DNA of 64,000 nucleotides from Streptomyces sp. ALI-76-A (GCF_030287445.1 NZ_JASVWB010000002.1:3782001-3846000); one strand, 5' to 3'. Counted from the first letter of the stretch, positions 32,167 through 41,499 are shown. The notes: generated by a model from the sequence alone, not told the origin. Program-made: numbers and translations.

Positions 32167-32430
32167 TCAGACCGCGGCCTTCTTCAGCCGGCGCCGCTCG
32201 CGCTCGGACAGGCCGCCCCAGATGCCGAAGCGTTCGTCGTGGGCGAGGGCGTACTCGAGGCACTCGGAGCGGACCTCACAGGCGAGGCAGACCTTCTTGG
32301 CCTCTCTCGTGGATCCGCCCTTCTCGGGGAAGAAGGACTCGGGGTCGGTCTGGGCGCACAGCGCGCGCTCCTGCCAGCCGAGTTCCTCGTCCGCGTCGTC
32401 GACCAGCAGTTGCTGCACCGTCTCGGTCAT
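32167..32430 (-). CDS. whiB: WhiB developmental regulator (WhiB2/WhmD type)
   Basis: An 87-residue iron-sulfur transcription factor. Cys25, Cys48, Cys51 and Cys57 are the four cluster ligands (ERALCAQTD, KVCLACEVRSEC). They are followed by the G-I-W-G-G turn (residues 69-73) and the basic DNA-binding tail RERRRLKKAAV. The sequence is as I recall S. coelicolor WhiB (SCO3034), needed with WhiA to stop aerial growth and start sporulation septation; the mycobacterial orthologue WhiB2/WhmD is essential for septation. A readable promoter lies at 32505-32534. The gene is followed by the GT2 gene after a 206-base gap, and upstream is a 740-base intergenic region. Confidence 0.97.
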   Translation of the reverse strand: MTETVQQLLVDDADEELGWQERALCAQTDPESFFPEKGGSTREAKKVCLACEVRSECLEYALAHDERFGIWGGLSERERRRLKKAAV

Positions 32431-32504
32431 GTGCGCCCCTCGTCCGTCTACTCGCGTCCCCGTGCTGCGGCCGTTACCGATTTCGGCTGAACGACACGAG
32501 TGAA

Positions 32505-32534
32505 ATTACAAGTGTGCTGCTCCGGGCGAGTCAA
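32505..32534 (-). promoter_or_regulatory. Putative whiB promoter
   Basis: On the minus strand TTGACT (32529-32534) is followed after 18 bases by TGTAAT (32505-32510). A transcript would start near 32498 and have a leader of about 68 nt. Streptomyces whiB is known to have more than one promoter; only this one is readable here. Confidence 0.6.
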
Positions 32535-33170
32535 GCCGAGATCTGCTATTGGGTCCCTTATTCACTCTGCGGAACCAAGGCCTTGCGGAAAGTGTTCAAA
32601 TCGGCATAAACCTTGACAAGCGGACAGGGCCCGAGAGAACCCCCCAGCCGCGCGGTGCCCTTCCGGCCCCGTACGGAGAAGGACGCCCAGAACCCGGATC
32701 CCGTTCCGACGCGTCGCGTCGATGCGAACCGGATCACAGTCGGATCACGAGATCGCATCGAGGTGTGCGCCCGGATGAGCGCCATGTGTCCCGGGTGACG
32801 CCTGAACAAACCTTTCACCTGACGGTTGAACCGGATGAGGTGAAACATGTCCCACTTGCCGGGTGCCGAGTTGACAGTGAAGGTGTGAGCCGATGTCCTT
32901 GTGGGCATGCTCGCGAACTTGGCACTCACCTCGACCCGCTCGGCCGGGTCCCTCGGTGCTGCCCATGCTCGCTGTAGCTGTTGTTGCTGTCCCAGCTGTT
33001 GAGCCGACGCGCTCCAGTTGCGCTCGAGTCCCACCGCGACTCGGCTGCTGTCTCCTTGCACCCCACCAGGGTCGAGCCCTTGACCGGGCCTGTCTCCCGT
33101 CCGTGATCCGGGCGGACGGTACGCGACACCCAGCCAGCCCCCACTCTTCCGCCGAGGAACCCAGCACCCC
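32535..33170. other. Long regulatory intergenic region between whiB and the dioxygenase gene
   Basis: About 640 bases with no credible gene. Visible signals: an inverted repeat TTTCACCT (32813-32820) with AGGTGAAA (32838-32845), 17 bases apart, and a TTGACA at 32871-32876 on the plus strand with only a weak -10. A CAGCTG-flanked hairpin lies near 32970-33000. It is lower in GC near 32500-32620 than its surroundings, as expected of a developmental promoter region. Confidence 0.5.
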
Positions 33171-33680
33171 ATGAACAGCGACAGCGACCTCCAGATCGCC
33201 GGCGACATCCTCGAAGTCCCGCACCTGCTCCAGCCCCCGCGCGAGCATCCGGCCACCGTCGCCGAGTTCGCCGGCCTGGCCCGTTCCCTGGCCGCCGACC
33301 GCGCCCAGTGGCAGCACCTGGTCCGTTACGACGCGACGACCCGCTGGTACCACCGGCTGCGTACCGGTCCCGGTTACGAGGTGTGGCTGCTGTCCTGGGT
33401 CCCCGGGCAGGGCAGCGGACCGCACGACCACGGCCGTTCCTCCGGTGTCCTGACCGTCCTGGAGGGCACGTTGACCGAGCGGACCGATCGCGGAACGCGC
33501 GCGCTGGGGGCGGGCGCGCAGCGGGTGTTCGCGCCGGGGTACGTGCACGAGGTGGTCAACGACGCCCTGGAGCCGGCCGTCAGCCTGCACATCTACTACC
33601 CGGGGCTGACCGAGATGCCGATGCGCACCGCCTGCACGGCCTCCGCACCCTCCGCGGACGTGGACGCCGTGACCGCCTGA
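33171..33680 (+). CDS. Cysteine dioxygenase family protein
   Basis: A 169-residue cupin that probably oxidises cysteine to cysteine sulfinate using iron and oxygen. The metal histidines are His85 and His87 in [10 protein letters not shown] and His126 in [28 protein letters not shown] and VSLHIYYPG are family blocks. It is smaller than animal enzymes, which is normal for bacterial ones; whether the crosslinked Tyr-Cys pair exists cannot be judged. GAGGA lies about 16 bases before the ATG. It precedes cofD by 33 bases and may be cotranscribed, though the functions are unrelated. Confidence 0.88.
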   Translation: MNSDSDLQIAGDILEVPHLLQPPREHPATVAEFAGLARSLAADRAQWQHLVRYDATTRWYHRLRTGPGYEVWLLSWVPGQGSGPHDHGRSSGVLTVLEGTLTERTDRGTRALGAGAQRVFAPGYVHEVVNDALEPAVSLHIYYPGLTEMPMRTACTASAPSADVDAVTA

Positions 33681-33713
33681 CACGTTGTCGTACCCGCCTG
33701 CAAGACTTGGGCC

Positions 33714-34673
33714 ATGCGCATTGTGGTTCTGGCAGGCGGCATCGGTGGTGCCCGGTTCCTGCGCGGTCTGAAGCAGGCCGCGCCGGACGCGGACGTCACG
33801 GTCATCGGCAACACCGGGGACGACATCCACCTCTTCGGGCTGAAGGTCTGCCCGGACCTCGACACGGTGATGTACACGCTCGGCGGCGGCATCAACGAGG
33901 AGCAGGGCTGGGGGCGGGCCGACGAGACGTTCCACCTCAAGGAGGAACTCGCGGCCTACGGCGTGGGGCCCGAATGGTTCGGGCTGGGCGACCGGGACTT
34001 CGCCACGCACATCGTGCGGACCCAGATGATCAGCGCGGGGTATCCGCTGAGCGCGGTGACCGAGGCGCTGTGCGACCGGTGGCGGCCGGGCGTACGGCTG
34101 ATCCCGATGACGGACGACCGGGTCGAGACCCATGTCGCGGTCGAGGTCGACGGGGAGCGCAAGGCCATCCACTTCCAGGAGTACTGGGTGCGGCTGCGGG
34201 CCTCCGTGCCGGCCGAGGCGATCGTGCCGGTCGGGGCGGAGCAGTCCAAGCCGGCGCCGGGCGTTCTGGAGGCCGTCGCGGAGGCGGACGTCGTGCTCTT
34301 CCCGCCCTCCAACCCCGTCGTCTCCATCGGCACGATCCTCGCCGTGCCCGGCATCCGCGAGGCGATCGCGGACGCCGGGGTGCCGGTGGTGGGCCTGTCC
34401 CCCATCGTGGGGGACGCGCCCGTGCGCGGGATGGCCGACAAGGTGCTCGCGGCCCTCGGCGTGGAGTCGACGGCCGCGGCGGTCGCCGAGCACTACGGCT
34501 CGGGGCTGCTGGACGGCTGGCTGGTCGACACCGTGGACGCGGGTGTGGTGGAGCGCGTGGAGGCCGCCGGCATCAGGTGCCGGGCCGTACCGCTGATGAT
34601 GACCGACCTCGACGCGTCCGCGCAGATGGCGCGGGAGGCCCTGACGCTGGCGGAGGAGGTGCGGGCGCTGTGA
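33714..34673 (+). CDS. cofD: 2-phospho-L-lactate transferase (FbiA/CofD), coenzyme F420 synthesis
   Basis: A 319-residue enzyme that transfers the phospholactyl (or phosphoenolpyruvyl, in mycobacteria-like pathways) group to the deazaflavin FO, giving (dehydro-)F420-0. It shows the N-terminal nucleotide loop [51 protein letters not shown] and the phosphate-binding [14 protein letters not shown]. The gene ends in a GTGA overlap with the next gene (34670-34673). In M. tuberculosis the same pair (Rv3261-Rv3262) follows whiB2 on the opposite strand. Confidence 0.96.
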   Translation: MRIVVLAGGIGGARFLRGLKQAAPDADVTVIGNTGDDIHLFGLKVCPDLDTVMYTLGGGINEEQGWGRADETFHLKEELAAYGVGPEWFGLGDRDFATHIVRTQMISAGYPLSAVTEALCDRWRPGVRLIPMTDDRVETHVAVEVDGERKAIHFQEYWVRLRASVPAEAIVPVGAEQSKPAPGVLEAVAEADVVLFPPSNPVVSIGTILAVPGIREAIADAGVPVVGLSPIVGDAPVRGMADKVLAALGVESTAAAVAEHYGSGLLDGWLVDTVDAGVVERVEAAGIRCRAVPLMMTDLDASAQMAREALTLAEEVRAL

Positions 34674-35977
34674 GCGGTGCCGCCGACGGCTACCGGGTCT
34701 GGGCCGTGCCGGGGATCCCCGAGGTGCAGCGGGGCGACGACCTCGCCAAGCTGATCGCCGCCGCCGAGCCGGCGCTGGCCGACGGGGACGTCGTCCTGGT
34801 CACCTCGAAGATCGTGTCCAAGGCGGAGGGCCGGATCGTCCGGGCGTCCGACCGGGAAGCGGCGATCGACGCCGAGACGGTACGGGTCGTGGCGCGGCGC
34901 GGGGCGCTCAGGATCGTCGAGAACCGGCAGGGGCTCGTCATGGCCGCCGCCGGGGTCGACGCCTCCAACACCCCCTCCGGGACGGTGCTGTTGCTGCCCG
35001 AGGACCCGGACGCGTCCGCGCGGACGATCCGGGACGGCCTGCGGGACGCCCTCGGCGTCGACGTCGGCGTGGTCGTCACCGACACGTTCGGGCGGCCCTG
35101 GCGCGCCGGGCTGACGGACGTGGCGATCGGCGCCGCCGGTGTGCGGGTGCTCGACGACCTGCGCGGGGGCACGGACGCGCACGGCCAGCCGCTCAGCGCG
35201 ACGGTCGTGGCCACGGCGGACGAGCTGGCCGCCGCCGGTGACCTGGTGAAGGGCAAGTCCGCCGGGCTGCCCGTCGCCGTGGTGCGCGGGCTGCCGCAGA
35301 TGGTGGCCGGGGAGCACGGCGAGGGCGCCCGCGCCATGGTGCGCGGCGCGCGCGACGACATGTTCCGGCTGGGCACCTCGGAGGCGATACGGGCGGCGGT
35401 GACCCAGCGGCGTACGGTACGGGCCTTCACGGACGAGCCGGTCGACCCGGGAGCCGTCCGACGGGCCGTGGCCGCGGCCGTGACGGCGCCGGCCCCGCAC
35501 CACACGACGCCGTGGCGGTTCGTACTGCTGGAGTCGCCGGAGTCGCGGACCCGGTTGCTGGACGCCATGCGCGAGGCGTGGATCGCCGATCTGCGGCGGG
35601 ACGGCAAGAGCGAGGAGTCCATCGCCAGGCGGGTGCGGCGCGGAGAGGTGCTGCGGGGCGCGCCGTATCTCGTCGTGCCGTGTCTCGTCATGGACGGCTC
35701 GCACACGTACGGCGACGCGCGGCGGGACGGGGCCGAGCGGGAGATGTTCGTGGTCGCCGCGGGAGCCGGTGTACAGAACTTCCTGGTCGCGCTGGCCGGG
35801 GAGCGGCTGGGGTCGGCGTGGGTGTCGTCCACGATGTTCTGCCGGGACGTGGTGCGCCGGGTGCTGGAGCTGCCGCCGGACTGGGATCCGATGGGGGCGG
35901 TGGCGGTCGGGCATCCCGCGGAGGAGCCGCGGGCGCGGCCGGAGCGGGACGCGGAGGCGTTCGTCGAGGTGCGGTGA
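34670..35977 (+). CDS. fbiB: Bifunctional F420 gamma-glutamyl ligase / nitroreductase-fold protein
   Basis: A 435-residue two-domain protein. Residues ~1-245 are the F420-0:L-glutamate ligase ([49 protein letters not shown]). Residues ~250-435 are an FMN-binding nitroreductase fold ([40 protein letters not shown]). In FbiB the C-terminal domain reduces dehydro-F420-0 and extends the glutamate tail. Archaeal CofE lacks this domain, so the fusion marks the actinobacterial form. It starts at GTG 34670, overlapping cofD. It completes F420-n needed by F420-dependent oxidoreductases encoded elsewhere. Confidence 0.95.
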   Translation: MSGAADGYRVWAVPGIPEVQRGDDLAKLIAAAEPALADGDVVLVTSKIVSKAEGRIVRASDREAAIDAETVRVVARRGALRIVENRQGLVMAAAGVDASNTPSGTVLLLPEDPDASARTIRDGLRDALGVDVGVVVTDTFGRPWRAGLTDVAIGAAGVRVLDDLRGGTDAHGQPLSATVVATADELAAAGDLVKGKSAGLPVAVVRGLPQMVAGEHGEGARAMVRGARDDMFRLGTSEAIRAAVTQRRTVRAFTDEPVDPGAVRRAVAAAVTAPAPHHTTPWRFVLLESPESRTRLLDAMREAWIADLRRDGKSEESIARRVRRGEVLRGAPYLVVPCLVMDGSHTYGDARRDGAEREMFVVAAGAGVQNFLVALAGERLGSAWVSSTMFCRDVVRRVLELPPDWDPMGAVAVGHPAEEPRARPERDAEAFVEVR

Positions 35978-36057
35978 CGCGCGTCCTCCGCGCCGGTTGT
36001 CGTGATCCGCGTCCGCAGCGTCGGTTGTCGTGATCCGCGTCCTCCGCGTCGAGGTGC
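35978..36057. repeat. 28-bp minisatellite after fbiB
   Basis: About 2.8 tandem copies of a 28-bp unit containing GGTTGTCGTGATCCGCGTCC; identical blocks begin at 35995 and 36023. It starts at the fbiB stop codon and is non-coding. A -10-like TACCCT lies further on at about 36113. Confidence 0.8.
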
Positions 36058-36153
36058 CCGGTGGACGTGGGTTCGGCCGGGGTGTGTCGGTGCGGGTCGG
36101 GCTGCGCCTACCCTCGTAGGACTTCTCCCTCTCGAATCCCTGGGGCCTCACTC

Positions 36154-37158
36154 GTGGCAGGACGGTTCTCCCCGCGGCCCACGCGTACGACCGTGCGCGG
36201 TGGGGAGGTCGTCGTGCCCGCCGCGCGCCGGGAGGCGCCGGTGGCCGCGGGGCGGGTGCGTACGTGGGTGCCGGACGGGCCGCTCGATCTCGGGCTGGTG
36301 CTCGGGCCGCTGCGGCGCGGGCCGGTGGATCCGACGTTCCGGGCGATGCCGGACGGGTCGGTGTGGCGGGCCAGTCTCACCCCTGCCGGGCCGGGGACGC
36401 TGCGGGTCGCGGCGGCCGGTGGCGCGGTGCGCGGGGAGGCGTGGGGGCCGGGGGCGGAGTGGCTGCTGGAGCAGTTGCCGGGGATGCTGGGCGCCCATGA
36501 CGATCCGTCCGCGTTCACGCCTCGGCACCGGGTGGTGGCGATGGCCCGGCATCGGCGGCCGGGGCTGCGGCTGACGCGGACCGGACTGGTGCTGGAGTCG
36601 CTGATCCCGTCCATCCTTGAGCAGAAGGTCACCACCGACGAGGCGTACCGGGCGTGGCGGTCGCTGGTACGGAAGTTCGGGGAGCCGGCGCCGGGGCCCG
36701 CGGCGGGCGGGCGGCTGTGGGTGATGCCCCCGCCGCGGACGTGGGCGCTGATCCCGTCGTGGGAGTGGCATCGGGCGGGGGTCGACAACAAGCGGGCGTC
36801 GACGATCCTGCGGGCGGTGCGGGTGGCGGGACGGCTGGAGGAAGCGGTGCGCATGGAGCCGGGCGCGGCGCGGGCCCGCCTGGAGGTGGTGCCGGGGATC
36901 GGGCCGTGGACGTCGGCGGAGGTCGTGCAGCGCAGCCATGGGGCGGCGGACGCGGTGACCACCGGGGATCTGCATCTGCCGGGGATCGTGGGGTGGGCGC
37001 TGGCTGGGGATCGGGACGCGGACGACGCGGTGATGCTGGAGTTGCTGGAGCCGTATTCCGGGCAGCGGCACCGGGCCGCTCGGCTGATCCTGCTCAGCGG
37101 GAAGGTGCCGGCTCGGCGGGCGCCGCGGATGCCTCGGGGGGACATCGGGCGGCTGTGA
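36154..37158 (+). CDS. AlkA-like DNA-3-methyladenine glycosylase
   Basis: About 334 residues from GTG 36154 (VAGRFSPRPTRTTVRG). The C-terminal half is a helix-hairpin-helix DNA glycosylase: LIPSILEQKVTTDEAYRAWR, the hairpin EVVPGIGPWTSAEVVQRSHG and the catalytic Asp in VTTGDLHLPGIVG, as in AlkA. The N-terminal half is an AlkA_N-like beta domain without the Ada methyl-acceptor cysteines. It would excise alkylated bases. Upstream in-frame codons to 36061 are Cys-rich and repeat-derived and probably not translated. It stands alone between two repeat tracts. Confidence 0.87.
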   Translation: MAGRFSPRPTRTTVRGGEVVVPAARREAPVAAGRVRTWVPDGPLDLGLVLGPLRRGPVDPTFRAMPDGSVWRASLTPAGPGTLRVAAAGGAVRGEAWGPGAEWLLEQLPGMLGAHDDPSAFTPRHRVVAMARHRRPGLRLTRTGLVLESLIPSILEQKVTTDEAYRAWRSLVRKFGEPAPGPAAGGRLWVMPPPRTWALIPSWEWHRAGVDNKRASTILRAVRVAGRLEEAVRMEPGAARARLEVVPGIGPWTSAEVVQRSHGAADAVTTGDLHLPGIVGWALAGDRDADDAVMLELLEPYSGQRHRAARLILLSGKVPARRAPRMPRGDIGRL

Positions 37159-37164
37159 GATGAC

Positions 37165-37370
37165 GGGCCGTGGGGGCCGCCGCCCCCACACCCCCGCTTC
37201 GGCCCTGCACCGCCCTCGTCCTCAAACGCCGGACAGGCTGACTTTCCTGGGCCCTACCGGACAATGCGCCCTCAAGCGCCGGACAGGCAGGGTTTGCCGG
37301 CCCGTACCCGGCAGCGTGTCCTCAAACGCCGGACCGGCTGACCTGCTGGGCCGTTTCGGGCCGGCGGAGA
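37165..37370. repeat. Dispersed intergenic repeat with three 50-bp tandem units
   Basis: CTCAAACGCC (or CTCAAGCGCC) GGAC begins at 37221, 37271 and 37321, exactly 50 bases apart. The units are diverged but alignable (CGCCGGACAGGCTGAC, CGCCGGACAGGCAGGG, CGCCGGACCGGCTGAC). They are preceded by GGGGGCCGCCGCCCCCACAC and CCCCGCTTCGGCCCTGC. The same combination recurs at 41229-41312. It lies between two genes that converge (glycosylase stop, manC stop). Confidence 0.8.
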
Positions 37371-37387
37371 GGGGCTGCGGAGAGGCG

Positions 37388-38470
37388 TTACTGATCCGAG
37401 GAGAAGCGCACCGCTCCCGCCGGGATGCGGGCGCCGCACCAGACGCGCATGCCCTCGCGCAGTTCGTTGTCGGCGCCGATGACCGCGCCGTCGCCGATGA
37501 CCGTGCCGCTGAGGACGGAGCGCTCGCCGACGCGGGCGCGGGTCCCGATCAGGGAGTCGGTGATGACCACGCCGGGTTCGATGACGGCACCGGGCAGGAT
37601 CGTCGAACCGAAGACCCGGGCGCCCTCCGCGACGAAGGCGCCCTCGCCGACCACCGTGCCGCCCGTGAGTTTGGCGTCGGGCGCCACCGTGGCCGTCGGG
37701 AGGATCAGGCGGTCACCGCAGAGGCCGGGGACCGCGGGCGACGGGGCCCGGCCCAGGACCAGGTCGGCGGAGCCGCGGACGAAGGCCGCCGGGGTGCCGA
37801 GGTCCAGCCAGTACGTCGAGTCGACCATGCCCTGCAGGTGGGCCCCGGCTGCCAGCAGGTCCGGGAACGTCTCGCGTTCCACCGACACGGGGCGGCCCGC
37901 CGGGATGGTGTCGATCACCGAGCGGCGGAAGACGTACGCCCCCGCGTTGATCTGGTCGGTGACGATCTCCTCGGGGGTCTGCGGTTTCTCCAGGAACGCC
38001 AGGACCCTGCCCGTGTCGTCCGTGGGGACCAGACCGTAGGCGCGCGGGTCCGTGACCTTCGTGAGGTGGAGGGAGACGTCCGCGCCCGTCCGCCCGTGGG
38101 TGTCCACCAGCGCCCTGATGTCCAGGCCGGTGAGGATGTCACCGTTGAAGATCAGGACCGGGTCGTCGGGGCCCGAGTGGAGGCGGGAGGCGACGTTGCG
38201 GATCGCGCCGCCCGTGCCGAGCGGCTCCTCCTCCGTCACGTACTCGATGTGCAGGCCCAGCGACGAGCCGTCGCCGAAGTACGGCTCGAAGACCTCGGCC
38301 AGGTAGGAGGTGGCGAGCACGATGTGGTCGACGCCCGCCGCTCTCGCCCGGGCCAGCTGGTGCGTGAGGAAGGGGACCCCGGCAGCGCGGACCATGGGCT
38401 TCGGCGTGTGCACCGTGAGCGGGCGCAGCCGGGTGCCCTTGCCGCCGACCAGGAGGATCGCTTCTGTCAC
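37388..38470 (-). CDS. manC: Mannose-1-phosphate guanylyltransferase / NDP-sugar pyrophosphorylase
   Basis: A 360-residue nucleotidyltransferase making GDP-mannose (probably) from mannose-1-phosphate. It shows the signature LLVGGKGTRLRPLT with HTPKPMVRAAG, the metal-binding FNGDIL, INAGAYVF, VERETFPDLL and YWLDLGTPAAF. A left-handed beta-helix of hexapeptide repeats follows from about residue 245 (TATVAPDAKLTGGTVVGEG onward). It starts at GTG 38470 with GGAG about 11 bases before. It is the counterpart of Rv3264c. UDP-glucose or other NDP-sugar specificity cannot be excluded by eye; manA and manB in the window support GDP-mannose. Confidence 0.9.
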   Translation of the reverse strand: MTEAILLVGGKGTRLRPLTVHTPKPMVRAAGVPFLTHQLARARAAGVDHIVLATSYLAEVFEPYFGDGSSLGLHIEYVTEEEPLGTGGAIRNVASRLHSGPDDPVLIFNGDILTGLDIRALVDTHGRTGADVSLHLTKVTDPRAYGLVPTDDTGRVLAFLEKPQTPEEIVTDQINAGAYVFRRSVIDTIPAGRPVSVERETFPDLLAAGAHLQGMVDSTYWLDLGTPAAFVRGSADLVLGRAPSPAVPGLCGDRLILPTATVAPDAKLTGGTVVGEGAFVAEGARVFGSTILPGAVIEPGVVITDSLIGTRARVGERSVLSGTVIGDGAVIGADNELREGMRVWCGARIPAGAVRFSSDQ

Positions 38471-38699
38471 CTGTCGTCTCCGCTTCCTGCCGGGACCGGC
38501 CGAACTCTCTTTCGGCCGGCCAGTGTATGCAGACCGGTGTGCGACGCCTTGGACGGCCGTGCGGCATGCAGCCTCGTGCCACCCGACAGCGACGGACGTG
38601 TCCTCCGGACAGCGGTCGAACGGACAGACTCCTCCGCGTCCCGGACGGTTCCCGGCCCGCCCGGACGGTTGCCGAGCCCCCTGGGCCCCGGCCCGGGTC

Positions 38700-40328
38700 C
38701 TAGCGCCCCTGGTAGCGGGCCGCGGTCGTGCGGGCCGAGCCGAGCTTGCGGTAGAGCTGCCAGCCGGGGCACGCCGTGGCGAAGCCGTCCCGATGACCGG
38801 AGATCACGTTCAGTCGCACATTCTTGCCCTTCCGGTAGAGATTGCCACCGCCGGACTTCAGGTATGTCTTCCCGCGCGGATTGGCGCCGTAGAGGCCGAG
38901 TTTCCACGCGGTGAGCCGGGCGACGGCCTTCACCGCGGCGCCGGGCGGCTTGGCGGAGCCGAACGTGCCGAGGACGGCGATGCCCATGCTGTTGGAGTTG
39001 AACCCGAGGGTGTGCGCGCCCAGGACCGGCTTCGCCACGCCCCCCGCCCGCCCCTCGTAGATCTTTCCGCACTTGTCGACGAGGAAGTTGTAGCCGATGT
39101 CGCGCCAGCCCATGCTCTTGACGTGGTAGCGGTAGATACCACGGATGACGGAGGGCGCCTGCGCGCAGCGGTATCCGTTGCCGGAGGCCGTGTGGTGGAC
39201 GAAGGCCGCCTTGACCTTCTTCGTGTACACGAACTTCCGTTCCCGCAGCGTCTCGTTCGCGCCCCAGCCGCGCCGCGTGACGATGCCCGGACGCGGTCCG
39301 ATGTACGGCTTCACACGCCGCGTCTGCGACAACTCGCCGACGCGCAGGGCGGACAGTTCCCGCTCCGTCGCACCCCGGCCGAGCGCGGGGATCTCGGTGG
39401 CGCCGAGGGGGGCCGACAGTTCGGCGTTGACGACGGAGGCGTCCATGACGTTCATGGCATCCATGGCGGCGAGGGCCTTGGCCTTGGCCGGGTCGGCGGT
39501 GGGGGCGAGGTTCCGGACGGTGGTCTCGTGGACGACGGTGTCCTGGGGGGCGGTGTCCTGGGGAGCGGTGTCGGCGCGGGGGGCCGGGGGTTCCTCGCCG
39601 GGGTCGACGAGTTCGAGGCGCAGGCCGGTGGGAAGGGGGGAGGCCGCCGTCGCCGTATGAGACCCCGAGGTGGTCCGGGCGGTCCGGGTGGTCTCCTCGG
39701 CGGCGGGCGTTCGGGTTTCGCCGTCCGCCCGGACGCGTACCTCCACGCCGTCCGAGTCACCCACCCACAGCGGGGCCGTGGCACCGCGCACGCGCCCCGA
39801 GGAGCGCTCGGCCGTGTCCGGGTCGGCCGCGTGTTCGGTGTTGTGCGTCTCGACGTCCTGCCAGCCGGACCAGGCGCCCGTGTCGGCGGCGCGGGTACGG
39901 ACCTGGACACGGCCGTGGAGTTCGGCGTCCGGGTCGTCCCAGACCACGCCGACGAGCGAGAAGCGCCGTACGTCCCGGCGGGACAGGCCCTGTTCACCGG
40001 CGGGCCCGAGGGCGCGGTCGCTCACGAGCGGCCTCAGCGGCAGCGACTGGGTGCTGCCGGACACCTCCGCGGGCCGCGCCGGTCTCGCGGTCGTCCGAGC
40101 CGTGCCGGCCGTGACCGTACGAGCCTTGGCCGTACGGGTCGTAGCCGGATGGATCGTGGCCGGATGGATCGTGGCCGGGTGGGCCGCCACGGCTGCCGCG
40201 TTCACCGGGGCCGGAGTGTTCGCGGCGGCCGCGGGCGGGGTCAGCGGAAGGGCCAGGGCGGCCGCGCAGGTGACACCGATCGAGGAAACAAGGAATCCAC
40301 GCATGCCCCCGATCTTGGACATAGTCAT
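38700..40328 (-). CDS. Secreted peptidoglycan-recognition/amidase_2 protein
   Basis: About 542 residues. It begins with a signal peptide (VSSIGVTCAAALALPLTPPA, cleavage after AAA). A Thr/Ala-rich spacer follows with PATIH repeats, then an extracellular beta domain (SLVGVVWDDPDAELHGRVQV, GAWSGWQDVETH). A C-terminal PGRP/amidase_2 domain spans about 355-540. It has zinc ligands in AAFVHHTASGN, the His of ISGHRDGF and the Cys of TACPGW, with YHVKSMGWRDIGYNFLVD between. It would cleave or bind the MurNAc-L-Ala bond. Two in-frame ATGs at 40322 and 40304 are alternative starts. It is divergent from the TIGR03089 gene. Confidence 0.9.
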   Translation of the reverse strand: MTMSKIGGMRGFLVSSIGVTCAAALALPLTPPAAAANTPAPVNAAAVAAHPATIHPATIHPATTRTAKARTVTAGTARTTARPARPAEVSGSTQSLPLRPLVSDRALGPAGEQGLSRRDVRRFSLVGVVWDDPDAELHGRVQVRTRAADTGAWSGWQDVETHNTEHAADPDTAERSSGRVRGATAPLWVGDSDGVEVRVRADGETRTPAAEETTRTARTTSGSHTATAASPLPTGLRLELVDPGEEPPAPRADTAPQDTAPQDTVVHETTVRNLAPTADPAKAKALAAMDAMNVMDASVVNAELSAPLGATEIPALGRGATERELSALRVGELSQTRRVKPYIGPRPGIVTRRGWGANETLRERKFVYTKKVKAAFVHHTASGNGYRCAQAPSVIRGIYRYHVKSMGWRDIGYNFLVDKCGKIYEGRAGGVAKPVLGAHTLGFNSNSMGIAVLGTFGSAKPPGAAVKAVARLTAWKLGLYGANPRGKTYLKSGGGNLYRKGKNVRLNVISGHRDGFATACPGWQLYRKLGSARTTAARYQGR

Positions 40329-40430
40329 ACATATCTGTCCATCGGGGAATTGACGGGCCGTCGGCCGGTGTTGCGCCGAACCGGTGGTGGGGAGAAGGCC
40401 CGGCGGCTCGATGCGCGGGGGCGGTCCGCG

Positions 40431-40436
40431 TACCCT
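40431..40436 (+). promoter_or_regulatory. -10 element for a probably leaderless transcript
   Basis: TACCCT ends 7 bases before GTG 40444, which leaves no room for a ribosome-binding site if the transcript starts at the usual distance. Confidence 0.55.
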
Positions 40437-40443
40437 TCTGCGG

Positions 40444-41199
40444 GTGAACGCCACCGATCGCACCCCCGCCGACCTGCTGCGTTCCGCGCTCGCCGCGGAT
40501 CCCGGACGCCCACTGGTGACCTTCTACGACGACGCCACGGGCGAACGCGTCGAATTGTCCGTGGCCACCTTCGCCAACTGGGTGGCCAAGACCTCGAACC
40601 TCCTCCAGGGTGATCTCGCCGCCGCGCCCGGTGACCGGGTCGCGCTGCTGCTGCCCGCGCACTGGCAGACGGCGGTGTGGCTGCTGGCGTGTTCGTCGGT
40701 GGGGGTGATCGCGGACGTCGGCGGGGATCCGGGGACGGCCGACGTCGTGGTGAGCGGGCCGGACTCCCTGGAGGCGGCACGGGCGTGCTCCGGAGAGCGC
40801 GTCGCCATGGCGCTGCGACCGTTGGGCGGGCGGTTTCCGCAGGCCCCGGCGGGATTCGCCGACTACGCCGTCGAGGTGCCGGGTCAGGGGGACCGGTTCG
40901 CGCCGTTCGCGCCGGTGGACCCGGAGGAGCCGGCGTTGATCGTCGCCGGGCGGCAGTTCAGCGGGGCCGAGGTGGTCGAGCGGGCCCGGGCGGAGGCGCC
41001 GGGGGTGGGGCTCACGGGGCCGGGGTCCCGGGTGCTGTCCGGGTTGCCGTACGACACGTGGGAGGGACTGAACGCGGGGTTGTACGCGCCGTTGGCCGTC
41101 GGGGGGTCCGTGGTGTTGTGCCGGAACCTCGATCGGCTGGGGGAGGAAGGACTGGCGAAGCGGATCGAGAGTGAGCGGGTGACTGCGACGGCGCGGTAG
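40444..41199 (+). CDS. TIGR03089 family protein (truncated adenylate-forming-like)
   Basis: A 251-residue protein of an actinobacterial family that resembles the N-terminal part of acyl-CoA synthetase/AMP-binding proteins. It shows RPLVTFYDDATGERVELSVA, TFANWVAKTSNLLQ, GDRVALLLPAHWQTAVWLLA and YDTWEGLNAGLYAPLAVGGS. The ATP-binding P-loop and the C-terminal lid of true synthetases are absent, so adenylation is unlikely. Rv3268 is the counterpart, likewise next to an LCP gene. The start GTG 40444 fits a leaderless message. The role is unknown. Confidence 0.82.
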   Translation: MNATDRTPADLLRSALAADPGRPLVTFYDDATGERVELSVATFANWVAKTSNLLQGDLAAAPGDRVALLLPAHWQTAVWLLACSSVGVIADVGGDPGTADVVVSGPDSLEAARACSGERVAMALRPLGGRFPQAPAGFADYAVEVPGQGDRFAPFAPVDPEEPALIVAGRQFSGAEVVERARAEAPGVGLTGPGSRVLSGLPYDTWEGLNAGLYAPLAVGGSVVLCRNLDRLGEEGLAKRIESERVTATAR

Positions 41200-41206
41200 G
41201 CGGGGC

Positions 41207-41470
41207 GGGGGTGAGCGGCCTTCGCGCCCGCCCGGCTCGTTCCGGGGGCTGCCGTCCCCAGACCCCCGCTTCCGCCCGGGAGAGGCCTCGCCCTCAGGCG
41301 CCGGACGGACCGAGGTCGCCCGGACCGGCGCCGACGAGAAGCGAAGGTACCGGCTCAGGCCGGCGACGTACCGGCTCGGGGCCGCGTCGCCCCCTCCCCC
41401 GTTCGGCCCATCTCCATCCGCCCCCCGCCCTCCGTCCGCGCCATCGTCGTAGAAGCAGCCCGCACGACAC
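41207..41470. repeat. Intergenic region with second copy of the dispersed repeat
   Basis: Positions 41235-41312 hold TCCGGGGGCTGCCGTCCCCA, GACCCCCGCTTCC and CGCCCTCAGGCGCCGGACGG. This is the same series of blocks as at 37165-37240. The rest of the gap up to 41470 is Pro/Arg-coding low complexity in all frames and I see no gene in it. Confidence 0.7.
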
Positions 41471-41499
41471 GCTCGTACGTCATGAGGGGTGGATCCGAC

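Noticed and set aside
28319..32503. A 1394-codon plus-strand open frame opposite the GT2 and whiB genes
   Set aside because: Low-complexity Gly/Arg/Val composition with no domains; the minus strand carries well-defined GT2 and WhiB proteins.
32431..32560. BldD operator in front of whiB
   Set aside because: CGACACGAGTGA near 32490-32502 resembles the palindrome but the spacing is one base short; not enough to support it by eye.
40444..41199. A functional acyl-CoA synthetase
   Set aside because: Too short and without the ATP-binding P-loop or C-terminal lid; matches the TIGR03089 family instead.
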